A stretch of DNA of 64,000 bases. It comes from ZC4RG25 sp023428365 (GTDB taxonomy: Bacteria > Pseudomonadota > Alphaproteobacteria > Rhizobiales > Hyphomicrobiaceae). The DNA lies in NCBI GenBank assembly GCA_050283925.1, contig JBNOAI010000004.1, positions 1 to 64,000 of the forward strand, written 5' to 3'. This document shows, piece after piece, positions 17,928 to 26,649 of this stretch. The translations under genes were made by a program, and so were the position numbers. Each line of letters starts with the position of its first letter. Positions within the stretch are counted from its first letter, which is position 1. The notes beneath the pieces were generated by a model. The model did no database searches. It had not been told where the DNA came from and saw only the letters and a list, made by a program, of their open reading frames with translations.

Positions 17928-17960
17928 GATATACGCTAACATTTGCTGTTAGCGCTTGTC
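17928..17960. promoter_or_regulatory. Paired LacI-family operator half-sites
   Basis: Perfect inverted arms CGCTAACA (17934-17941) and TGTTAGCG (17947-17954) flank a 5-nt centre. Each arm is also one half of the classical LacI-family 14-mer TGTTAGCGCTAACA, giving two overlapping imperfect operators (17928-17941 and 17947-17960). The site is about 65 bp before dctP and 35 bp before the divergent regulator, so the regulator probably controls both. Inference from motif and position. Confidence 0.75.
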
Positions 17961-17990
17961 ATCGCCCTGTGTCAATGAGAAACCGGTGCG

Positions 17991-19031
17991 ATGGCACAGC
18001 AATCAAAAGAGCGCCCGCATCGCCCTCGCCTGTCTGCGAAACAGTCGAGTATGGCAGACGTCGCTCGTCATGCGGGGGTATCGGCGATCACGGTATCCCG
18101 CGCTCTGCGGCATCCGGAGCAGGTTTCGCAGGCCACGCGCGATCAGATTTCAGCCGCGATGGCAGAACTGGGCTATGTGCCCAACCTGATCGCAGGTGGA
18201 CTTGCCGCGACACGCACCCGCATCGTTTCTGTCATTGTACCATACATCACACACGGCGTGTTTGCCGAGGCGATCCAAGGCGTCTCTGACGCGCTGCGCG
18301 ATCGCGGATATTGCGTTCTTCTGGGCAACAGCGCGGGCTCGATGGTCGAGGAGGAGCAGATCGTTCGCATTTTGCTTGGTCATCGCCCTGCTGGCGTGGT
18401 GATCCAGGGCGCGAACCATACCGAAGTTACCCGTCGCCTCCTGAGTAACGCCTCAATTCCCGTCGTTGAGATAGGCACGTTGCCGAGGCACCCCATTGAC
18501 ATGGCGGTGGGATATTCGAACTTCGAAGCTGCCCGCACTATGACGTCCTACCTTATTGATCGCGGACACAGACGTATCGGTCTGGTGACTGCGCGCCCAA
18601 CCGAGAACGATCGCGCCGCCGATCGTTTGGCTGGCTATCGTGCAGCACTGAGCAAAGCGAAGATAAAATACGATCCTGACCTAGTGGTTCATACCGAGTT
18701 CGGAATCGGCGAGGGCCGAGCGGCGTTTCACGCCTTGATGCAGCAAAAACATAAGCCCGACGCCATTTTCTGCGCTTCCGATCTTTGGGCGGCCGGTATG
18801 ATCGGCGAGTGCATCCGATCAGGTATCGCTGTCCCGGATGATATCGCGATTGCTGGCTTCAATGATCAGGAAATTGCAACCGAGATTGTACCTTCAATCA
18901 CCACCATTCGCGTTCCCCGATATCAGATTGGGCGTATTGCTGGCTCGCAGATCATCAAGCGTCTGGATGGTCATATAACGGATGAACGAACTGATCTCGG
19001 ATTTGAGCTCATACCGCGTGCCAGCGCTTGA
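17991..19031 (+). CDS. LacI-family transcriptional regulator (GntR/IdnR-like)
   Basis: 346-aa regulator. The N-terminal HTH and hinge read SSMADVARHAGVSAITVSRAL with YVPNLIAGGLAATRT. A periplasmic-binding-like sugar-acid domain follows (SVIVPYITHGVFAE, DAIFCASDLWAAGMI, IAIAGFNDQEIA). It is most like gluconate/idonate-type repressors, which fits an acid-uptake operon. It is divergent from the TRAP operon with operator-like sequence between them. The effector is not readable from sequence. Confidence 0.9.
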   Translation: MAQQSKERPHRPRLSAKQSSMADVARHAGVSAITVSRALRHPEQVSQATRDQISAAMAELGYVPNLIAGGLAATRTRIVSVIVPYITHGVFAEAIQGVSDALRDRGYCVLLGNSAGSMVEEEQIVRILLGHRPAGVVIQGANHTEVTRRLLSNASIPVVEIGTLPRHPIDMAVGYSNFEAARTMTSYLIDRGHRRIGLVTARPTENDRAADRLAGYRAALSKAKIKYDPDLVVHTEFGIGEGRAAFHALMQQKHKPDAIFCASDLWAAGMIGECIRSGIAVPDDIAIAGFNDQEIATEIVPSITTIRVPRYQIGRIAGSQIIKRLDGHITDERTDLGFELIPRASA

Positions 19032-19345
19032 GGTGCCCTATATCTCGGGTGCGAGGAATCGTCGAGGTCAGTTGGCAGCTTCGTCTGCCAGCGGAGATAC
19101 TCGCCTTTCACAAATCTGCCGATGCCAGCTCCTTGATTGCCAGGAAAGCCGACTTCTGACGCAATGCCGTAACAAGCGGACATGATCGGTGACAACACGT
19201 TTGTAGCCGATCGCGAACGGTGGGGACTTCCGCTTTTCGGACCGAGCGACGATCCGCGCCGTTGAAGATCGCCCAAAAGGCTTCCGTTGGGATACGACAA
19301 GCAAGCAGAGCCGATTGCTTGAAGCATTTGCCGAACCCTTGCAGT
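19032..19345. other. Intergenic gap, nothing recognised
   Basis: Convergent gap between the LacI-type and IclR-type genes. Open frames on the minus strand have no recognisable domain. I see no clear hairpin terminator. Confidence 0.3.
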
Positions 19346-20222
19346 TTAGGCCCGCGACATTGCGCGACCGCAGTCCACCACCAGGGGTGCAAAACGCTTG
19401 ACCACGTCCTCCGGCGTATAGCGTGACAGTGAGACGGAGACGTTCACCGCACCTTCGGGGCGCCCCTCCGGACTGAGGATCGCTGCCGCCACCGAGCCAT
19501 CTCCCTGATAAAATTCGCTAAAGGCGGTTGCGAAACCTTGCTCTGCGGACGTTTTGAGTTTCGCTTGCAGATCACTCAGCCGCCAAGTCGTCGAACGAGT
19601 GATTGCTTTAAGCTCGGACTTCTTGAGAACGCTCAGTGCCTCCTTTTCCTGGAGCTGGGATAGCATTGCGACGCCTGGCGCGGTGCAATAGGCGGGCATG
19701 CGCGTGCCGATGACAACGTCGGTGTTCAACATGTGACGGCTGACGAACCGGGCCACGAAAATGATCTCCGTGTCATCCAGAAGCGTAAGATTGACGGTTT
19801 CCTCCGTTTCCTGCGACAGGTGCTGCAAGTACGGCGTTGCCCGTTCGACCAATCGATTGCTGCGCAGGAACTGATAGCCGAGCTGCAATGTCTTTGGCGT
19901 GAGTTCGAAGCGTTTGGTGTCGGGATCCTTGCGCAGATAACCGAGCTTGGTCAGGGTGTGCGCGAACCGTTGCGCCGTGCTCATATCCATTCCGCTTGCG
20001 ACTGCGATTTGTGACAGGCTCAGGGCGCGCGCGAGAAGGCGTACGGATCCAATCCGAGAGCATCCGCCACAGCGCCACACCAAAGGGAATCACAAACGAT
20101 TGCAGGATTCCGACCTTCGTGCTGGTTCTGCCTCGATGCGGCAATGAGGAAGGCTGCGACCCGGACGATTGGTTCCGAGGGTCGACTGTAGAATAGCTTT
20201 CTGCGTTCAAATTCTTCTTCAA
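19346..20222 (-). pseudogene. IclR-family regulator with N-terminal frameshift
   Basis: The long frame (19346-20083) gives most of an IclR regulator: the HTH part LSLSQIAVASGMDMSTAQRFAH, then KLGYLRKDPDTKRF, and an effector domain with the typical VGTRMPAYCTAPGVAML and GSVAAAIL. The expected first helix (a QSF/QSL...L motif) is not in this frame. It appears in another frame upstream as KVGILQSFVIPFGVALWRML, and the frames meet near 20030-20060. So a 1-nt or 2-nt indel separates the N-terminus. It could be a true pseudogene or a sequencing error. If repaired, it would be a second regulator for the catabolic block. Confidence 0.65.
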
Positions 20223-20261
20223 TGGCGTGTCGATGGCTGGTCGGCTCTTCTGCAGCCGATG

Positions 20262-20771
20262 TTATCTTGGGGGGTGCAGCGTGGCGGAGTTTGGAGGGCG
20301 CACGTGGATGCGCAACAGCTGCTCGTGGAAGGTATAGTAGAAATAGCCGTCGTCGGCGTCCTCCTCGGTGTTGGGTCCGAGCAGGTTGACGCGCGTGGTC
20401 ATGGAGCGCCCGGTTTCGGGGTGGCGGTGGCGGACCTTGGCGAAGGCGCCCATCAATTTGTCGAACGCCTCATGCAGTCGGTCGTTGCTTTCGTGACTGC
20501 CGCGCAGCACGGATTTCGAGATGCGGTGTACCTTGGCGATACCGATGTTGTTCCAGGCGTTGGCGAGCAGCTGATTGTAGAGAACGAGTTCGGAGCGGTT
20601 GAGGGCGGAGATCTCGACCACATCGACCAGCTCTGCGGGCTTGATCATGCTGCCGACCCCGTGCGGGTCGAGGGGATCGCCCGAGACGCGCATGTCGAGC
20701 GTGCGCCGCGGGCCGGCGGGTGAGCCGGTCGTGACGGGCAATTTGGCAGATTGGGGATCGGCGGTACTCAC
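20262..20771 (-). pseudogene. Truncated plasmid replication initiator (RepB/Rep_3-like)
   Basis: 169 residues from a GTG start with AGGAGA upstream. The segment PAELVDVVEISALNRSELVLY, QLLANAW, ISKSVLRGSHESNDRL, and the later RVNLLGPNTEEDADDG with YYTFHEQLLRI follow the first winged-helix domain of alphaproteobacterial plasmid Rep proteins. Such proteins normally run to about 270-300 aa with a second winged helix. Here the frame ends abruptly in unrelated residues (RPPNSATLHPPR), so the C-terminal half is lost. Iteron-like repeats lie just upstream. Family assignment is from recall of the motif pattern. Confidence 0.6.
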
Positions 20772-20877
20772 GGCTGATTGAATTTCTCCTGACAATCAGT
20801 AGGCGGATTAATGATCGGGAGAGTCAACGGCTGAATTCACCCGCATGCGAGACCGGAAGGCGGCCGAAGAAGCTATC

Positions 20878-21019
20878 CGCCCAATTCCTCACTTTTCAGG
20901 GAAGCGGGAATCTGGCGCTGGGCTTGCGATCGGTGAGAGGACGCCCAATTCCTCACTTTTCCGATTGCGTCGAATGGGCAGAGGCTAGGGGGTGTGGATA
21001 TCACCGCCCAATTGCTCAC
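20878..21019. repeat. Three iteron-like direct repeats upstream of the Rep remnant
   Basis: CGCCCAATTCCTCACTTTTC occurs at 20878-20897 and 20942-20961 without mismatch. A shorter copy, CGCCCAATTGCTCAC, is at 21005-21019. The repeat starts are 64 and 63 bp apart, near six helical turns. They lie just upstream of the minus-strand Rep gene, where initiator-binding iterons are expected. An origin remnant is the best reading. Confidence 0.7.
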
Positions 21020-21080
21020 GGTTGGTGTAGCAGCAGTGGGCTGATGGCCCAGTGCATCCGTTGTCACGCGCGGGCCTGAG

Positions 21081-21236
21081 ATGCTTTTCGACAACGACAT
21101 TCCGATTATCAGCCGGAAGCGCTTTTCACAGTTGGTGGGTGAGTGGCTTGAGGAATACGCTTTGCGTAGCGGCGTCGATCTAGAGGACGATGATGTGACG
21201 GTCTCGGTAATCCCGAAGCGCGAAAGACCCTCGTGA
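21081..21236 (+). CDS. Short hypothetical ORF (51 aa)
   Basis: The frame MLFDNDIPIISRKRFSQLVG continues to a C-terminal acidic patch LEDDDVT and ends KRERPS. The composition looks like a genuine small soluble protein rather than a random frame, and GAG precedes the ATG. It lies beside the iteron-like repeats, so it may belong to the old plasmid-derived segment. No family recognised; it may also be the remaining N-terminus of a longer gene. Confidence 0.4.
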   Translation: MLFDNDIPIISRKRFSQLVGEWLEEYALRSGVDLEDDDVTVSVIPKRERPS

Positions 21237-21811
21237 CCGCCTATGGCCTACCAACGATCACGAGGGTGCACTGCCCACAGCGTGGTTCCTGAGGAGGAAC
21301 GGCAATACAATCCGCAAGGCTTGGTTTGAGTTCCTGCCAAGCTGAAGTTTTGCCCACAAAACTTAATAGCTTGCGGCCGGTGATGGCGCGGATCTCGACG
21401 ACGGTGCAGCCGCGCGATTAACTTGGCGGTCGACGCTGGCCGAGGCGGGCTGCGCTGATGTTGAAAAATGACCAATTGTCAGTTCCCCGAGTAACAGACA
21501 GTCGAGGCGGAATCTGCGATTTCAATCGTTGCTCTCTTGCTGTTCGATTGATTCGTCAAAAAATGTCGAATGAATTAGCAGTCTGTTTAGGTTCTCCTGA
21601 CGCGTTCGATGGACGTCTGCGTAGGCGTCTCGTAAGCAATATCGGTCCCGTCCGGAGCGAGAGATCGAAAGAAACGAGCCTCCGTCGGCCTTTTTTGCGC
21701 CATGCGCCGGTGCAGAAGGTGGCGCGGGAAACCAATCAAGGGCACATCGCTTCGCCAGCCCGAATTTTGGGCCGGGGGAGCTAGCGTGCGTTACCGTCAG
21801 ATAGAACGTTC
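21237..21811. other. Intergenic region, no gene supported
   Basis: Several frames are open here (for example 21458-21784 on + and 21248-21475 on -). Their composition is Arg/Pro-rich and without motifs. The sequence looks like decayed mobile DNA between the plasmid remnant and the XRE regulator. Confidence 0.35.
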
Positions 21812-22255
21812 ATGAAGTTGCCAAGGCCTAAAAATCGCCGCGCGAGGTCAGCAGCGGAGCCGGCGGATCAGTCGCAACGCAAGTCGGATTCGTTGGACAT
21901 CAGAATCGGTGAGCGAATCAAGCAGCGCCGCATCGAGATCAAGATCAGCCAAACGGAACTTGCGCGTCGCGTGGGAGTGACCCGCATCCAGATGCTGAAA
22001 TATGAGAGCGGTGAGAACCGGCTGTCGGCAACGCGTCTCTACCAGATCAGTCAGGTCCTCGGTGTGCCAATCCAATGGTTTTTCGAGGGCTCCGGGATCG
22101 CGAAGCTTGCTTCCGATGATCAATACCCATCGGACATCAGAATGCAGCAGGACCTGAAGGCTGCCTTCGAGGTCATTGAGCAGCCGCATCTCAAAGCGCT
22201 CCTGATCCGAATAGCGCGGCAGATGGGGCCCACTCAGGCTCTGGCTAAAACGTAA
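21812..22255 (+). CDS. XRE-family helix-turn-helix regulator
   Basis: 147-aa DNA-binding protein. The HTH_3 domain spans residues ~30-85: IGERIKQRRIEIKISQTELA, RRVGVTRIQMLKYESGENRL, and LYQISQVLGVPIQWFFEG. A basic N-terminal extension precedes it and a short helical C-terminus follows. This layout (small XRE protein with 'WFFEG') is common in alphaproteobacterial regulators of cell-cycle, stress or mobile-element genes. No obvious target gene is adjacent. Confidence 0.85.
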   Translation: MKLPRPKNRRARSAAEPADQSQRKSDSLDIRIGERIKQRRIEIKISQTELARRVGVTRIQMLKYESGENRLSATRLYQISQVLGVPIQWFFEGSGIAKLASDDQYPSDIRMQQDLKAAFEVIEQPHLKALLIRIARQMGPTQALAKT

Positions 22256-22567
22256 CAACGAGATCGAGCGTAAGATTTTTCAACGCGTTAACTCGGACGC
22301 TTGCTGATTAATTTGAATATCACAGGTTACGATCCTGTCCTTGCGGATATTACGCCGTCCGGCGGTTGGGCCATGTGCAAAAGCCCTCTGTTTTTTCGAC
22401 AGAAAACGCAAAATACCGAAAGGTTCCCACCTTTTCTGTCCATTTTTCGATCTGTGGAAAACTCTTTATTTGATCGTCGAAAGCTTCATCGTCCCGCTTG
22501 CTGAACAGTAACCACAGGTTACACTGTGCCCGTGTGGCCAAGCACTTTTGAAGTTCCGGGAGGGGTA
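22256..22567. other. AT-rich intergenic region
   Basis: This gap is richer in A and T than its neighbours and contains TTTTTTCGACAGAAAACG and TGTGGAAAAC, the latter resembling a DnaA box with mismatches. No gene is supported. Confidence 0.3.
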
Positions 22568-23041
22568 ATGCGGACCAAGGTTGTGCCGCGGCGTACGCCG
22601 CGAAAGAGACAGCGTGCGCCTGGGCAAACAGCTTCCATTGTCAATCAGGGTCCGACAGTTGCGACTCTGACGTTGCTGGAATGCGCCTCAGAATTCTGTG
22701 CGCTGAGGTTGAAGCTCGAACTCCTCCTCGAGACGCAACATGAGAAGTGGCCAGGTGATGCTTGGACGGAAGAACTGGAAGAGGAGTGTGCGCGAACCGT
22801 GGAACCGATCCGTGATCGGTTGGCAGCGGTTCGCCAAGTGATCGCCGACCGGCGAGCTGAGACGCTGCCCGAGCTCAGGGTCAAAGCAACGGTGTTACTC
22901 GATCTCGTCGAGGCCGATCGCGAAGACATCGAGTCAACGCTGACACGGTCGCTGTGCAACGACTTGATGGATTATCGATTGGATGCCGGTGCGGGTAGTG
23001 CCCGGCTGTCAGCCAATCGGATGATCCAATCGCATGGTTAG
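22568..23041 (+). CDS. Hypothetical helical protein
   Basis: 157-aa protein started at the ATG at 22568, directly after GGGAGGGG; the frame is open from 22526. A basic N-terminal tail (KVVPRRTPRKRQR) is followed by long amphipathic helices rich in Leu, Glu and Arg (LKLELLLETQHEKWPGD, VEPIRDRLAAVRQVIADRRA). No domain recognised. It could be a small DNA-associated or regulatory protein. Confidence 0.6.
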   Translation: MRTKVVPRRTPRKRQRAPGQTASIVNQGPTVATLTLLECASEFCALRLKLELLLETQHEKWPGDAWTEELEEECARTVEPIRDRLAAVRQVIADRRAETLPELRVKATVLLDLVEADREDIESTLTRSLCNDLMDYRLDAGAGSARLSANRMIQSHG

Positions 23042-23097
23042 GCATCTGCCTGCCCGAAAAGACAACGTTCTCAAATAAGTGTCGGCTATTGCCGACG

Positions 23098-23213
23098 CGG
23101 TGTTCAACCGCCGCCGCAGCGGCCTACCGGCAACCTCCGGGTGGGGTGCAAATCCACGCTGGTCCTCCTCGCGTCATTTAATCAGGCCGCCAATCGATCT
23201 GATGGCCTGATTA
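23098..23213 (+). ncRNA. Candidate structured RNA ending in a long hairpin
   Basis: Consecutive stems are visible: CCGC-CGCA-GCGG, CCGG-CAACCT-CCGG and GTGG-N9-CCAC. A perfect 10-bp inverted repeat follows, TAATCAGGCC (23179-23188) and GGCCTGATTA (23204-23213). The region lacks an ORF, and a short T-poor tail follows. It may be a small RNA with a terminator-like end, or only a repeat. The strand is a guess. Confidence 0.3.
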
Positions 23214-23357
23214 TCGTGGCGCTCGTGCGAGCGGGGATAAGTCGATTGCCGAGCGGAAGCCGGAGGCGAGGCCTATAGCCTGATGCGCACGCCGGAGCCT
23301 GAGATCATGCACGTTGTGGAATCGGGGAAGCTAAGAGGACCTTCTGGTGACGTGACG

Positions 23358-23762
23358 TCAGGGGCCAGCGCACCATGAAATGCGCCGGGTCCGGCCATCA
23401 TATGGCCGCGCCAAGCCTTCCGAGATCAGGATGTTGCCGACATCACGGCCATCTATTTCGAGCCGGGCCACAACACGCCAATAGCGATCAGGTTTCCACC
23501 GAACGGGGATAATGGTCGCAGCGCCCTTCTCGATGAGTTCCGTTAGACGCCGGGCCGCTTGTTGCCCTTTGGCTCGTTCCTCTGGGCATTGCGCTTGCCG
23601 GATCTCCGGAGTGTCAAAACCGACGAGCCTATAGCGGAGCAGGCCTCGATCGACGGTATCGCCGTCGACGACGGTGATGGGCCCGAGCGTCAACGCCCAC
23701 AGGACGACAAGCCCGCATAGTCCGGTAACAGCGACGAGGCTCAGGACACGAGAAATCGCCAT
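23358..23762 (-). CDS. Thermonuclease (SNase)-family protein with membrane anchor
   Basis: 134-aa SNase-like protein. After a hydrophobic N-terminal segment (VLSLVAVTGLCGLVVLWAL) the OB-fold starts with ITVVDGDTV and RLVGFDTPEIRQAQCPEE, which carry the calcium-binding Asp and catalytic Arg region. The later part has YWRVVARLEIDGRDVGNILI and EGLARPYDG. Probably exported or anchored at the membrane and hydrolysing nucleic acids. The ATG at 23762 (MAISRV) is chosen because upstream codons run into the tRNA-derived repeat. It lies just outside the genomic island. Confidence 0.82.
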   Translation of the reverse strand: MAISRVLSLVAVTGLCGLVVLWALTLGPITVVDGDTVDRGLLRYRLVGFDTPEIRQAQCPEERAKGQQAARRLTELIEKGAATIIPVRWKPDRYWRVVARLEIDGRDVGNILISEGLARPYDGRTRRISWCAGP

Positions 23763-23821
23763 ATCATGGGCGTTTTCATGGGCGCGGCTTTTGGGGAAAT
23801 CCCCCAAGTTGTTGTTTTCCT

Positions 23822-23873
23822 TGGTGAGCCCGGTTGGGTTCGAACCAACGACCCTCTGATTAAAAGTCAGATG
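23822..23873 (-). repeat. Left attachment site: 3' fragment of tRNA-Lys
   Basis: 52 nt identical to the 3' portion of the intact tRNA-Lys at 60263-60337: CCA, acceptor 3' strand, T-arm and anticodon loop with UUU. After 23873 the match stops and the 5' half is absent, so this copy is not a functional tRNA. Confidence 0.95.
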
Positions 23874-24038
23874 TCCCGGTTTTTGGCAACCCATTGTCAG
23901 TTAACAGCTTTCCTCGTATATAGCCGTAAAGATGCTTTATTTCAACGAGTTGTGATGGGCGCTCCAAGTCCCTCCGTGTACCTTGTCAAATCTGCGCGTC
24001 GTTCGTTACACTGTGTAAATTGTGTGTAAGGGCTCATC

Positions 24039-25286
24039 ATGTCAAGTCGCGTGAAGCTGACCGAGGCGTTCCTCAAGGATCTCCGTGATGGCAAGCTGGA
24101 GAAAGGTTACTACGGCGACACCGAGGTGCCGCGTCTGTTCGTCCGCCGCCTGCGTACTGGATCGGTCGTGTTTATCTACAGGTACAGCGCTGGCAAGCAG
24201 CAGACTGTGAGCCTCGGCGTCTGGGGCAAGGATCTCACCCTCACACAGGCCCGAAGAGAGGCCGAAAAGCGGAAGGGCCAGATCGCGGAGGGTCGGGATC
24301 CGGCAGCCGAAAGGAGTGCGGCGCGTCGGCATGCCAAGGCTGCCGAAGTCGACACGGTCAACTACGTGCTGGATCTGTACCTGGAGGAGGAAGTCAGGGG
24401 GCGCCTGCGTACCGCAAAGCAGATCGAAAGCATGTTCGATAGGCTAGTTCGGCCTGCGATCGGAGAGCGATCAATCTACAGTTTAGAGGCGGGCGACCTG
24501 ACGGAACTGTTCGACGGCATCGCCACAAGCAACGGGCGCTTCACCAAGCGCACCAGACGCACGACGGCGGCGCGGACCAAGGCATGGTTGCGAGCTGCTT
24601 TCAATTTTTGGGGCGGGCGAGGGCGAGTGAAGTTTCCCAATCCCATAACGAAGGGAACCTATCGGGTCAGCGCGGTAGGAAGTGAGCGCGACCGTCTCAT
24701 GACTGAGGAGGAAATCCGCGACGTACTCGTGGCCGTCGAACAGGCGAAGCTTCCGGATGCCTTTCGCCGCTGCGTTTGGATGATGATCCTGACCGGACTG
24801 CGGCTGTCGGATATTGCCAAAGCAAAATGGGAAGATATGACCAGCGACGGTCGGTGGATCGTGCCAGCGAGCCGTTTTAAGACGAAGGTCGAGCACGTCA
24901 TCCCCCTCACTGCCGAGGTGCTAAGGCTTTTGGGGCCGCGCCGGAACAGTGGCTATTGCTTCAGCACGATGCCGGATGCCTCGAAACCGATCCAGGGATT
25001 CTCCAAATGGAAACTGAAGCTCGACAAAGAGATCTCGGCCCTTCGCAAGAAGCGCAGGCGCGGCAAGATGGAGGAATGGCAGCTCAATAGAGATAGCCGT
25101 CGAACCCATCGATCCTTGATGGGTGACCTCGGAATTGCGGACGATGTCGGCGAGCGCGTTCAGGGTCGGGCGATCCAAGGCGCACGCCGGACATACGATC
25201 GATCTGCCTACGAAACATCGAAGCGGGAGGCGCTCGAACGGGTTGCTGCCAGGATCGACAAAATCATGGGCTCGCGTGATCCATGA
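24039..25286 (+). CDS. Tyrosine recombinase integrase (P4-like), altered catalytic His
   Basis: 415-aa integrase with an N-terminal DUF4102-like arm-binding domain (YYGDTEVPRLFVRRL, SLGVWGKDLTLTQARREAE), a core-binding helix region and a C-terminal catalytic domain. The first Arg is in LTGLRLSDIAKAKW (R255), the Lys around 281-283 (FKTKVEHVIPL), the second Arg at R354 and the nucleophile at Y386. The two positions that are usually His (HxxR and the later H/W) are both Arg here: RDSR (351-354) and QGRAIQG (R377). Length and layout are otherwise normal. It begins about 165 bp inside the left att repeat and is presumably the island integrase. Confidence 0.9.
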   Translation: MSSRVKLTEAFLKDLRDGKLEKGYYGDTEVPRLFVRRLRTGSVVFIYRYSAGKQQTVSLGVWGKDLTLTQARREAEKRKGQIAEGRDPAAERSAARRHAKAAEVDTVNYVLDLYLEEEVRGRLRTAKQIESMFDRLVRPAIGERSIYSLEAGDLTELFDGIATSNGRFTKRTRRTTAARTKAWLRAAFNFWGGRGRVKFPNPITKGTYRVSAVGSERDRLMTEEEIRDVLVAVEQAKLPDAFRRCVWMMILTGLRLSDIAKAKWEDMTSDGRWIVPASRFKTKVEHVIPLTAEVLRLLGPRRNSGYCFSTMPDASKPIQGFSKWKLKLDKEISALRKKRRRGKMEEWQLNRDSRRTHRSLMGDLGIADDVGERVQGRAIQGARRTYDRSAYETSKREALERVAARIDKIMGSRDP

Positions 25287-25752
25287 CGGCGTGCGACGCG
25301 GCAAAGTGTAAGCCTGCCGGGCGGGATCACCTCTGCTGGTGGGGATGATTTCTGCGTCGAGCGCGGCCGGGCTGTCGCGGCGTCGGGTTCTGCCGACCCG
25401 ACGAAGATCGCAATCAGGTGGGTCTGATCGCAGTCGCGGTTGCGACGTGCTCCGCAGCCCTGGCAGACGCGCAGCTGCTGCTCTCCCAACGGCAGCCGAA
25501 TAGGTCGGCGCCCCAAGATCGACTGCATCCAGTGCCGAAACGGCGGACTACCTATAGGCATTGGAAGCTACGTGCAGGCACGTAGAAATTCAATCTGTGG
25601 AGAATGTTAGGCGCACTACGTTCATGTATTGCACGAGCCTTTGTCTTGTTGCTCAATACGAGCATCCGCCGCAGCGGTTCAACCCTCACCATTCGCCGGA
25701 CGCGTCGAGACGCGGATCGAAGCCGATGGTCTTTGCCCAGAGGAGACGTTGC
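25287..25752. other. Intergenic region downstream of the integrase
   Basis: No firmly supported gene. A minus-strand frame (25208-25561) includes a Cys-pair phrase LRVCQGCGARRNRDC, but it overlaps the integrase end and lacks a start signal. Confidence 0.3.
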
Positions 25753-26649
25753 GTGAAGCTCTCTGATACGGATCTGTCCGACCCCACTGAGGGCTTCGAG
25801 CGGGGTTCCATCGCGCCTAAGCATACCGGGTTCATCAAGGTTCCCAACACTCTCATCGGACGCCTGCTCGATAACGGAAGACCAACCAGCGCTGCTTTGC
25901 ACCTGCTGGCCATCGAGTGCAGCCGGACCCGCTGGACGCTAAACGAAAAGCACGTCAACCGATCGTACGGGATTGGCCCGCGCCGGTTCCCATCTGCCAT
26001 CAAGCTGGATCAAACCGGAGTGCTGAACCGCAAGCGTCAAGGCCGGACTTGGTGCAAAGAAACTCTGATGGCAGCTGGAGACGGCTTCGTCATGTTGTCT
26101 CGCGATGTAGTAGAGCAACCTTCGAACGTCGTGGCCATGGTGCTGGTCTTGCTGCTTTCCCCGGTGCCATTGCGCCGCGAGGATACTGCCCGGCGGCTAG
26201 GGATCACCAGCCCGACGACGATCCGTGAACTGAGCCGCGATGTGATTGGGACGGGAGCGGTCGGCCACTTTATTGGAGACGCCGGGGCCCGTTATCTGGA
26301 CCGTCCCGCGGTCGCACAAAATTGCGCCCAACAAATCCGCGCCGATCAAAAGCGCGCCCGTACACTTGAGAAGGTAGTTTCTCCACCTAAGGCGAAAGAT
26401 CGTCCAATTCAGATGGGGGCTACGGTTCAGCCTGCGGCTGAGACCGCCGCCCCCTTTTTTGATCCTCGTCTGGATGATGCATTCGATCACCACCAGCTGC
26501 TGGGATGGACATCAGCCAGCGAGGAGCCAGTGATCGAGAGCTTCACGGACCATCGTTCGGATCTGCTGGCTGAAGTTTCGGAGAATATACCTGACCCGTA
26601 TTGGCGAAGGAAATTCGCATCCGCACCCGCGGGTGGGTCGATCCGCTGA
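25753..26649 (+). CDS. Helix-turn-helix domain protein of the island
   Basis: 298-aa protein with a GTG start preceded by AGGAGA at ideal spacing; the frame is open from 25561. Residues ~20-110 (HTGFIKVPNTLIGRLLDNGR, TSAALHLLAIECSRTRWTL) look like a winged-helix domain of the sort found in plasmid or phage replication and regulatory proteins. A second helical region (RREDTARRLGITSPTTIREL) resembles an HTH. The C-terminal third is disordered and Pro/Ala-rich. It is the first gene after the integrase; a role in island replication or control is possible but unproven. Confidence 0.6.
   Translation: MKLSDTDLSDPTEGFERGSIAPKHTGFIKVPNTLIGRLLDNGRPTSAALHLLAIECSRTRWTLNEKHVNRSYGIGPRRFPSAIKLDQTGVLNRKRQGRTWCKETLMAAGDGFVMLSRDVVEQPSNVVAMVLVLLLSPVPLRREDTARRLGITSPTTIRELSRDVIGTGAVGHFIGDAGARYLDRPAVAQNCAQQIRADQKRARTLEKVVSPPKAKDRPIQMGATVQPAAETAAPFFDPRLDDAFDHHQLLGWTSASEEPVIESFTDHRSDLLAEVSENIPDPYWRRKFASAPAGGSIR

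Noticed and set aside
21458..21784. 108-codon plus-strand frame before the XRE gene
   Set aside because: Random Arg/Ser-rich composition, no domain, no ribosome binding site.
23822..23873. A second complete tRNA-Lys gene at the left att site
   Set aside because: The D-arm and 5' acceptor strand are missing; the match stops after the anticodon arm.
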